The notes under the pieces are model-generated. The model was not told the origin of the DNA, made no database searches, and saw only the letters and a list, made by a program, of their open reading frames with translations. Positions 57,708 through 64,000 of a stretch of DNA of 64,000 nt are shown one piece after another; position 1 is the stretch's first letter, and every line of letters starts with the position of its first letter. The stretch covers positions 1-64,000 of the forward strand of contig NZ_WNKX01000012.1 in assembly GCF_009720745.1 (NCBI RefSeq), in the 5' to 3' direction. A program made the translations under genes and the position numbers. Origin of the DNA: Massilia eburnea (GTDB lineage: Bacteria; Pseudomonadota; Gammaproteobacteria; Burkholderiales; Burkholderiaceae_D).

Positions 57708-58342
57708 ATGTAGTAAGTGCTCGAGGTCATGACCTTCGACATGGCCTTCATCGCCAGCTGGATCGGCAGCGGCGTTTTCTCCGCGCCCATGTCTTCAGCC
57801 GCTTTGCCGTGCGCGATTTCGTCGACGCGCATCTGTTCGACGATGGCGCGGGACTTGGCATCTTGCGGCGGCAAGCGGTCCAGGTGGCTGGCCAGGTGGG
57901 CTTCAACCTGGCGTTCGGTCTCCACCACGAAACCCAGGCTTTGCTTATCGCCCGCCAGTGCGGCGGCCGTGCCCAGCGCATAAGCACCGGCATAGAACAA
58001 AGGATTCAAGAAGCTCGGTTGCGAGCCCAGTTCCGACAGGCGCTGCGCACACCAGGCCAGGTGGTCCTCTTCTTCGCGGCTGGCCTTATCGAAAGCCGCA
58101 CGCGCCTGATCGCTCTTGGCAAAGCGCGCCTGCGAGTTGTACAACGCCTGCGCCATCACTTCCCCCACATGGTTCACGCGCATCAAGCCAGCACTGTGGC
58201 GATATTCCTGCTCCGTCATCTCCGCATCCGCCGCATGCGCCGCCGGATTCGGGCGCGACGCCGAATGCACGCCAGCCAGCACGCGCAGCGCCTTGTCGGC
58301 GCCAGTGATGAAACGGTCGAGGGGATTGTGGAAACGGTTCAT
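57704..58342 (-). CDS. coq7: 2-polyprenyl-3-methyl-6-methoxy-1,4-benzoquinone monooxygenase Coq7
   Basis: Di-iron enzyme for the penultimate hydroxylation in ubiquinone synthesis. It is 212 residues with all iron-ligand motifs: [53 protein letters not shown] and [16 protein letters not shown]. It starts at [12 protein letters not shown], the typical position; the open frame runs 11 codons further. Members of this class are the Coq7 type found in betaproteobacteria instead of UbiF. Overlaps the lipoprotein gene by TTGA. Confidence 0.96.
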   Translation of the reverse strand: MNRFHNPLDRFITGADKALRVLAGVHSASRPNPAAHAADAEMTEQEYRHSAGLMRVNHVGEVMAQALYNSQARFAKSDQARAAFDKASREEEDHLAWCAQRLSELGSQPSFLNPLFYAGAYALGTAAALAGDKQSLGFVVETERQVEAHLASHLDRLPPQDAKSRAIVEQMRVDEIAHGKAAEDMGAEKTPLPIQLAMKAMSKVMTSSTYYI

Positions 58343-58405
58343 GACGGTTCGTCCAGCTTGTTCGGAAAACCACATTATAGGCCCGCTGCCGCAGCCCCTG
58401 CATCC

Positions 58406-58756
58406 TCAATGCATAGTGATCGGGGTTATTCCGGTCAGCAGTAAGGCAATCTCGCCAACGAACATAAGACCAATGCCAATGGCCAGCTGGACCAATGCCA
58501 GGAAAAGGCCTGCCGGGAATCCGATTGCACCGCCACGCTCTTCGCGGACCAGCATCCCCAGCAGCACTGCACACAGGAATGTTACCGCGCTAAGCGTCAC
58601 CCAGCCCGCTCCACCGGACAGGAAAGCTAACGCCGTCAGCAGCGCAAACATGCCAGCGCATACATAGGAATCAAATCTGAAAAACTTCCAACTGGGGTGC
58701 AAGCCCGCGAGTCCCCGCATCACACCGGCCATGATGGCGATCCCGAATGGGATCAT
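58406..58756 (-). CDS. Hypothetical small membrane protein, 116 aa
   Basis: Four hydrophobic helices fill the protein (MIPFGIAIMAGVMRGLAGLH, FDSYVCAGMFALLTALAFLS, VTLSAVTFLCAVLLGMLV, LFLALVQLAIGIGLMFVGEI ALLLTG). Start at the ATG at 58756; an in-frame TTG is two codons earlier, and neither has a strong ribosome site. No family recognised. Probably an inner-membrane protein. Confidence 0.6.
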   Translation of the reverse strand: MIPFGIAIMAGVMRGLAGLHPSWKFFRFDSYVCAGMFALLTALAFLSGGAGWVTLSAVTFLCAVLLGMLVREERGGAIGFPAGLFLALVQLAIGIGLMFVGEIALLLTGITPITMH

Positions 58757-58785
58757 GAACAAGTTAGCAACGGCTTGTTTATCCT

Positions 58786-59232
58786 TCAGGCGCCTTCACG
58801 CAGGATGCGTTGTTTCTCCAGCCAGTCAGCCACCGGCCCGCGCACATCGATCTTGGAGATATCTTTCGCCACACCCAGGTTCAGTCCAAGCAGGAAGGGA
58901 ATCGAGTCGACCGGCACTTCGGGCAGGTAATCCGCCATGGCCCGCATGAAGCGCGGCGATTCCAGCGTTTCCACCACCTTGGCCCCGCTCATGAACTGCA
59001 GAATGCTGGTCATGCTGTGCCCCGAGCCGATACTGCGATAGACGAAACGGTTGAACGCCTTGTCCAGCACCTTGAAATCCAGCTGCTCCTTGGTCATCAG
59101 GCAGGCCAGGTAATACAGCCCGATCGCGGTGCGGAAAAAGCCGGTGGACTCTTTGACGTCCAGCCCGCAACGGGTTACGGTCAGGATCTTTTCCTGCACT
59201 TCTGCGCCGAGTTTTGGATGATGTACTTGCAT
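58786..59232 (-). CDS. Hypothetical cytoplasmic protein, 148 aa
   Basis: Predicted mainly helical (ESTGFFRTAIGLYYLACLMT, FKVLDKAFNRFVYRSIGSGH SMTSILQFMSGAKVVETL, FRMAD-type end ISKIDVRGPVADWLEKQRIL). One hydrophobic segment at residues 32-48 is too short and polar to be clearly transmembrane. I do not recognise the family. It lies 29 bp upstream of the small membrane-protein gene on the same strand. Confidence 0.65.
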   Translation of the reverse strand: MQVHHPKLGAEVQEKILTVTRCGLDVKESTGFFRTAIGLYYLACLMTKEQLDFKVLDKAFNRFVYRSIGSGHSMTSILQFMSGAKVVETLESPRFMRAMADYLPEVPVDSIPFLLGLNLGVAKDISKIDVRGPVADWLEKQRILREGA

Positions 59233-59456
59233 GGCAGGGACTATATAGCAGTTTTGTCCAGATTTGTTCCTTGCGCCGGGGTATCAACCTTGTTACCCTT
59301 GAAACTTTAGTGCTAAACCAACACAGGCGGCGCACTTTCCGTTCCCCGGAAAGCGCATCCTGGGGCGCAAAATGCGCGGGCTATCGCATTCGAGCAAGCG
59401 ATATGTCGCACATTCAATACAATGCCATCATGTGAAAAAGGGTTAGCGGAGCCGTT

Positions 59457-60350
59457 ATGGAATTGCGCATCAAGAATTTATCGAAGACCTATGCCAACGG
59501 GGTAGTCGCGCTCGACAATGTGTCGCTGACCATTCCCGCCGGCATGTTCGGCTTGCTGGGCCCGAACGGCGCCGGCAAGTCGACCCTGATGCGCACCCTG
59601 GCCACCTTGCAGGAGTGCGATTCGGGCTCGGTCTTCTTCGGCGACCTCGACGTGCTCGATGACAAGGATGAAATCCGTCGCCTGCTGGGCTATCTGCCGC
59701 AGGACTTTGGTGTCTATCCGAAGGTGACCGCTTACGAAATGCTGGACCACTTCGCGGTACTGAAAGGCCTGTCCAACCGCGCCCGCCGCCGCGAGGTGGT
59801 GGACGGCCTGCTGCAGCAAACCAACCTGTTCGACGTACGCAATCAACGCCTTGGCGGCTTTTCCGGCGGCATGCGCCAGCGTTTCGGCATCGCGCAAGCC
59901 CTGCTGGGCGATCCGAAACTGATCATCGTCGACGAGCCAACGGCTGGCCTGGACCCGCAGGAACGCGTGCGCTTCCACAACCTGCTGTCGGACATCGGCG
60001 AAGACCGCACCGTGATCCTGTCCACCCACATCGTGTCCGACGTGGCCGACCTGTGCGCCAATATGGCTATCATCAACAAGGGCAAGCTGATGGTGGCGGG
60101 CGCCACCCAGCAATTGATCGATGACGTGAGCTGCAAGATCTGGGCGCGCTTCATCGACAAGAAGGAACTGGCCTACTTCCAGCAGCGCCACGCCGTGATT
60201 TCGACCCGCCTGATGTCCGGCCGCACCCTGATCCACGTCTACAACGACGATGACCCGGGCGACGGTTTCGAGGAAGCCCTGGGCGACCTGGAGGACCTCT
60301 ATTTTGCGACCATCCTCGGCCGCCACGACGTCAGCAACGCCTGCGACTGA
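59457..60350 (+). CDS. ABC transporter ATP-binding protein
   Basis: A 297-residue ATPase: Walker [41 protein letters not shown], signature [20 protein letters not shown], Walker [14 protein letters not shown] and switch STHIVSDV. The C-terminal 70 residues form an extra domain seen in ABC-2 pairs with membrane-protease partners. Its gene ends 11 bp before the ABC permease/M1 peptidase gene, which supplies the membrane half of the transporter. The 224-bp gap upstream contains a hairpin at about 59335-59353 but no clear promoter. Confidence 0.93.
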   Translation: MELRIKNLSKTYANGVVALDNVSLTIPAGMFGLLGPNGAGKSTLMRTLATLQECDSGSVFFGDLDVLDDKDEIRRLLGYLPQDFGVYPKVTAYEMLDHFAVLKGLSNRARRREVVDGLLQQTNLFDVRNQRLGGFSGGMRQRFGIAQALLGDPKLIIVDEPTAGLDPQERVRFHNLLSDIGEDRTVILSTHIVSDVADLCANMAIINKGKLMVAGATQQLIDDVSCKIWARFIDKKELAYFQQRHAVISTRLMSGRTLIHVYNDDDPGDGFEEALGDLEDLYFATILGRHDVSNACD

Positions 60351-60361
60351 CCGGGGCCGCC

Positions 60362-63300
60362 ATGTTTGCCATCGCCCTCTTTGAAGCGAAGCAGCGCCTG
60401 AAGCTGTTCTCGACCTGGGTCTATTTCGGCATGTTCATGCTGCTGGCCATGCTGTGGATGGCGGCCGCCGGCGGCGTATTCAAGGAAGCCTTCGTCACCT
60501 TCGGTGGGCGCGTGTTCATCAACGCGCCGCGCTCGATCATGCTGACGTCCTCCTTCCTCGGCTCGATGGCCGTGATCATCATCGCCGCCATGATGGGGCG
60601 CTCGGTGCAGCAGGACTTTGAGTACGAAACGCAACATTTCTTCTTTTCCGCCCCGATCCGCAAGTACCAGTACATGCTGGGCCGCTTCCTCGGCGCCTGG
60701 ATGGTGCTGTGCGTGGTGTTCTTCTCGATCCCGCTGGGGATATGGCTTGGCACCCAATTGCCGGGCATCGATCCGGAACGCCTTGGCCCCTTCAACCTGA
60801 TTCATTACCTGCTGCCTTATGCAGTGTCGCTGCTGCCGAACCTGTTCATTTTCGGCGCCATCTTCTTCGTACTGGCGGCGCTGACGCGGCGCATGTTGCC
60901 GGTGTATGTCTCCAGCGTAGTCATGCTGGTCGGCTATATCGTGGCGCCCGGACTGGCGCGCGATCTCGATTACAAGACGCTGGCCGCCCTGATCGACCCG
61001 TTCGGCACTACCGCCGTGATCCGCCTCACCGAGTACTGGCCGATCGCCGAACGCAATGTGCGCCTGGTGCTGCCGGAAGGCGTCTTCCTGCTGAACCGCG
61101 CGATCTGGTCCTCCTTCGCCCTGGTGGCGCTGCTGCTTGGCTATTGGCGCTTCCACTTCGTCAGCACGGTCGATAGCGGCGCCGCGGCACGCAATGACAG
61201 CGACATGCCGGCCAGCCTGACCCAGGCCGCCATCTCCACCAACGAAAAGCCCGACTTCAAGGCACGCAGCCTTGGCTTGCTGTTGCTGCGTTTTAGCTAC
61301 CTGAACCTGCGGGAAACCACCAAGAACATCTACTTCTTCGTGATCGTGCTGGCCGGTGTGCTGACCATCTATGCCGGCGCGCTCGACATGGGTTCGATAT
61401 TCGGCACCGGCACCTACCCGGTCACTTACCAGGTGCTGGAACTGGTGACCAACACCTTTGCGCTGTTCATGATGGTGGTGACCACTTTCTATGCCGGCGA
61501 AATGGTATGGCGTGAACGCGAGCACCGCATGTCGCAGATGCTGGACGCGCTGCCTGTGCCAAGCTGGCTGCCGATCCTGTCCAAGCTGTTCGGCCTGATC
61601 GGCGTGCAGGTGCTGCTGCTGTTGATCGTCATGCTGGTCGGTATGTCTATCCAGCTGTTCCACGGCTACTTCAACCTGCAGCCTGGCCTGTACTTCCAAT
61701 GGCTGTTCACCGTGCAGCTGCCCGCCTGCATCCTGATCGCCGTGCTGTCGATCACCACGCAGGTGCTGGTGAATAACAAATACGTCGCCTATTTCGTGAT
61801 GATCGTCTACTACGTGGCGACCATCACCTTCTCTTCGCTGGGCCTCGACCACCCGATGGTGCTGTACGGGGTCACGCCGGAACTGCCCTATTCCGACATG
61901 AACGGCTTCGGCCACTTCATGGTGCGCGAGCGCTGGTTTGAGCTGTACTGGGCCGGCGCCGCCGTGATGCTGATGGTGCTGACCGTCGTGTTCTGGCCGC
62001 GCGGCACCAACGACGAATGGCGCCAGCGTGTCAGCCTGGCGCGCCACGCGCTGACGCTGCCGGTGCTGGCCAGCTTCGCCCTTGGCCTGGCTATCTTCCT
62101 CGGCGCCGGCGGCGTGCTGTATTACAACCTGCACGTCAATCACTTCAAGACCCACTTCGGCCGTGACGCGCTGCGTGCAGACTACGAACGCAAATACAGG
62201 CAAGTGCTGGACGTCGCGCAACCGCGCATCACGGACGTGCGCCTGGGCCTGGACATGTATCCCGACCAGCGCACGCTGAAGGTAAAAGGCTGGTACCAGC
62301 TCGAAAACAAGACGCAGCAAGCCATCAACACCATTTACGTGCAGCAGGATCCTGAAGCCGACCTGCAGCCCTTGCAGTTCGGCCGCAAGGCATTCCGCGT
62401 GCTGAACGACACGGAGCTGGGCTTCTACAGCTACCGCCTGGAACGGCCGCTGCAACCGGGCGAAATGATCACGCTGGACTTTACCCTGAGCTATGAACCG
62501 AAAGGCTTCTTCAACCTGGGCAAGACCACGCCGGTAATGAACAATGGCACCTTCTTCAACAACACGGTGCTGCCGCATATTGGCTACCAGCGCCATGCCG
62601 AACTGACCGATCCGCGCGATCGGAAGAAGCACGGCCTGCCGGCGCGTGAGCCGGCACTGCCGCGCGACGATCCGAAAGGCCTGGCCAGCAATTACCTGGG
62701 CGCGGATGCGGACTGGGTCACCTTTGAAGCGACCCTGGGCACCGCAGGCGACCAGACCGCCGTGGCGCCGGGCACGCTGGTGAAGGAATGGCGCAAGAAC
62801 GGCCGCCGCTACTTCCACTACAAGATGGACCAGCGCATCCTGAACTTCTATGCCTTCCAGTCGGCGCGCTACGCGGTCAAGCATGACTGGTGGCAGGACG
62901 TGGGCATCGAAATCTACTACCAGCCCGGCCACGAGTACAACCTGGACCGCATGGTCAAAGGCGTCAAGGATTCGCTCGACTACTACACGCGCAACTTCAG
63001 TCCTTACCAGCACAAGATCGTGCGCATCGTGGAGTTCCCGCGCTACGAGCAGTTTGCGCAGTCGTTCCCCAACACCATTCCGTACTCGGAGGGCGTCGGC
63101 TTTATCGCCAAGGTGGATGACAAGAACCCGAAAGATATCGATTACCCGACCTACATCACCGCACACGAAGTGGCGCACCAGTGGTGGGCGCACCAGCTGG
63201 TAGGCGGCAATACGCGCGGCGCCACGGTGCTGAGCGAAACCCTGGCCGAGTACTCGGCGCTGATGGTGATGAAGAAGAGCTTCGGCCCGCAGCGCATGCG

Positions 63301-63937
63301 CCGCTTCCTGCGCTACGACTTGATGAAATACCTGTTCGGCCGCGCCACCGAAAACCGCAAGGAACTGCCGCTGGCGGACAACGAAGACCAGGGCTATATC
63401 CATTACAACAAGGGCAGCCTGGCCATGTACCAGCTGGCCGATATCGTTGGCGAAGCCAAGGTCAACGAACTGCTGGCTTCCCTGCTGCGCAAGTATGCCT
63501 ACCACGGCGATCCGTATCCGAGCGTGTCGGTGCTGGTGGACGGCCTGCGCCGCATCGTGCCGCCCGATCAGGCCTACCTGGTGGATGACCTGTTCAACTC
63601 CATCATCCTGTTCGACAACCGCGTCGTCGAAGCCACCGCCAAAAAGCGTGCTGACGGCAAATACGATGTGACCCTGATCGTACACGCAGCCAAAATGCGC
63701 TCCGACGAACTGGGCGCGGAAAAGGAAGTGCCGCTGCATGACCTGATCGACATCGGCGTCGATGACAAGGACGGCAATGCACTGCTGCGTGAACGCAAGC
63801 TGATCGACCGCAACGAGTCGACCTTCAAGCTGGTGGTGCCCGGCCGTCCCGCCAAAGCCGGCATTGACCCGGACAACAAATTGATCGACCGCAAGCCGGA
63901 TGACAATATGGGCAGCGTGGAGATCACGTCGCGCTAA
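60362..63937 (+). CDS. ABC-2 permease fused to M1-type metallopeptidase
   Basis: A 1191-residue fusion. Residues about 1-580 contain two permease halves with some twelve helices ([40 protein letters not shown]), the remainder a periplasmic M1-fold peptidase: an N-terminal beta domain ([20 protein letters not shown]) and the catalytic part with HEVAHQWW (residues 935-942), the third zinc ligand Glu in [15 protein letters not shown], and [10 protein letters not shown]. The exopeptidase GXMEN motif is not seen; PNTIPYSEG stands at its place. This subfamily pairs with the preceding ATPase. It probably exports or senses a peptide while cleaving it. Confidence 0.9.
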   Translation: MFAIALFEAKQRLKLFSTWVYFGMFMLLAMLWMAAAGGVFKEAFVTFGGRVFINAPRSIMLTSSFLGSMAVIIIAAMMGRSVQQDFEYETQHFFFSAPIRKYQYMLGRFLGAWMVLCVVFFSIPLGIWLGTQLPGIDPERLGPFNLIHYLLPYAVSLLPNLFIFGAIFFVLAALTRRMLPVYVSSVVMLVGYIVAPGLARDLDYKTLAALIDPFGTTAVIRLTEYWPIAERNVRLVLPEGVFLLNRAIWSSFALVALLLGYWRFHFVSTVDSGAAARNDSDMPASLTQAAISTNEKPDFKARSLGLLLLRFSYLNLRETTKNIYFFVIVLAGVLTIYAGALDMGSIFGTGTYPVTYQVLELVTNTFALFMMVVTTFYAGEMVWREREHRMSQMLDALPVPSWLPILSKLFGLIGVQVLLLLIVMLVGMSIQLFHGYFNLQPGLYFQWLFTVQLPACILIAVLSITTQVLVNNKYVAYFVMIVYYVATITFSSLGLDHPMVLYGVTPELPYSDMNGFGHFMVRERWFELYWAGAAVMLMVLTVVFWPRGTNDEWRQRVSLARHALTLPVLASFALGLAIFLGAGGVLYYNLHVNHFKTHFGRDALRADYERKYRQVLDVAQPRITDVRLGLDMYPDQRTLKVKGWYQLENKTQQAINTIYVQQDPEADLQPLQFGRKAFRVLNDTELGFYSYRLERPLQPGEMITLDFTLSYEPKGFFNLGKTTPVMNNGTFFNNTVLPHIGYQRHAELTDPRDRKKHGLPAREPALPRDDPKGLASNYLGADADWVTFEATLGTAGDQTAVAPGTLVKEWRKNGRRYFHYKMDQRILNFYAFQSARYAVKHDWWQDVGIEIYYQPGHEYNLDRMVKGVKDSLDYYTRNFSPYQHKIVRIVEFPRYEQFAQSFPNTIPYSEGVGFIAKVDDKNPKDIDYPTYITAHEVAHQWWAHQLVGGNTRGATVLSETLAEYSALMVMKKSFGPQRMRRFLRYDLMKYLFGRATENRKELPLADNEDQGYIHYNKGSLAMYQLADIVGEAKVNELLASLLRKYAYHGDPYPSVSVLVDGLRRIVPPDQAYLVDDLFNSIILFDNRVVEATAKKRADGKYDVTLIVHAAKMRSDELGAEKEVPLHDLIDIGVDDKDGNALLRERKLIDRNESTFKLVVPGRPAKAGIDPDNKLIDRKPDDNMGSVEITSR

Positions 63938-64000
63938 AGGTTAGGCAACGCACTTTACGCGCCGCCCATGCTTGTTAAGCTTTCACGCAATCGAAAGCGA

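Noticed and set aside
60299..63739. Very long open frame (over 1,100 codons) on the minus strand opposite the ABC permease/M1 fusion
   Set aside because: Its translation is rich in His, Gln and Arg with no domain, as expected from the antisense of a high-GC gene, and the plus-strand product is a clear family match.
63938..64000. Start of another gene at the right edge
   Set aside because: Only 63 bases remain, with a weak GCTTTC/GAAAGC inverted repeat and no ribosome site plus start codon.

Overview
The window looks like a chromosomal segment of a high-GC betaproteobacterium of the Oxalobacteraceae (Massilia, Duganella or Janthinobacterium type). The basis is the gene order dusB-fis-purH-ruvC-ruvA, the thiC-thiS-thiG-thiD operon under a TPP riboswitch, a PEP-CTERM protein, coq7, an ABC permease fused to an M1 peptidase, and REP-type palindromes of GGGTCAGACCC. 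The placement rests on family recognition alone. I found no tRNA, rRNA, CRISPR array, insertion sequence with transposase, or prophage.

Layout. 1-3.6 kb: thiamine biosynthesis, minus strand. 3.6-7.2 kb: unassigned and secreted proteins, including a DUF4382 lipoprotein, plus a small gene with repeated upstream motifs. 7.4-11.8 kb: valS, a DUF2147 protein and a PEP-CTERM protein. 11.9-20.2 kb: one minus-strand operon of aldehyde dehydrogenase, DUF1302, DUF1329, a YCF48 propeller and an RND transporter, with a divergent LysR gene. These parts could form a trans-envelope route for a hydrophobic molecule. 21.5-23.8 kb: a Crp/Fnr regulator divergent from a sterol-desaturase-type oxygenase and an SDR. 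23.7-28.7 kb: two hybrid histidine kinases, one with a periplasmic CxxCH heme motif.

28.8-41.5 kb is mostly minus-strand housekeeping: glutaminyl cyclotransferase, ruvB, a 2.6-kb block of five small accessory genes that separates ruvB from ruvA, ruvC, purH, fis, dusB, a ClpN-ClpS fusion, a histidine phosphatase, a YbhB protein, dtd and tyrS. 41.7-47.6 kb: an M23 endopeptidase, anmK, erpA, argC, rpsI and rplM. 47.8-51.1 kb: an alpha/beta hydrolase followed by a NatAB-type ABC pair. 51.1-53.1 kb: an OsmC protein, then a flavodoxin-fold oxidoreductase and a DUF2938 membrane protein divergent from a MerR regulator, with a textbook MerR operator between them. 53.2-55.1 kb: a papain-like protease joined to a six-repeat propeller. 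55.2-59.2 kb: a DUF2167 protein with a coupled membrane protein, small unknowns and coq7. 59.5-63.9 kb: an ABC ATPase and the ABC permease/M1 peptidase fusion.

Several intergenic gaps hold long palindromes. Three gaps carry copies of one REPIN-like element ending in AAACCCGG, and three others hold unrelated hairpins. Many minus-strand genes overlap by ATGA, which points to translational coupling. Starts were chosen by Shine-Dalgarno sequence and family length and often lie downstream of the longest open frame.
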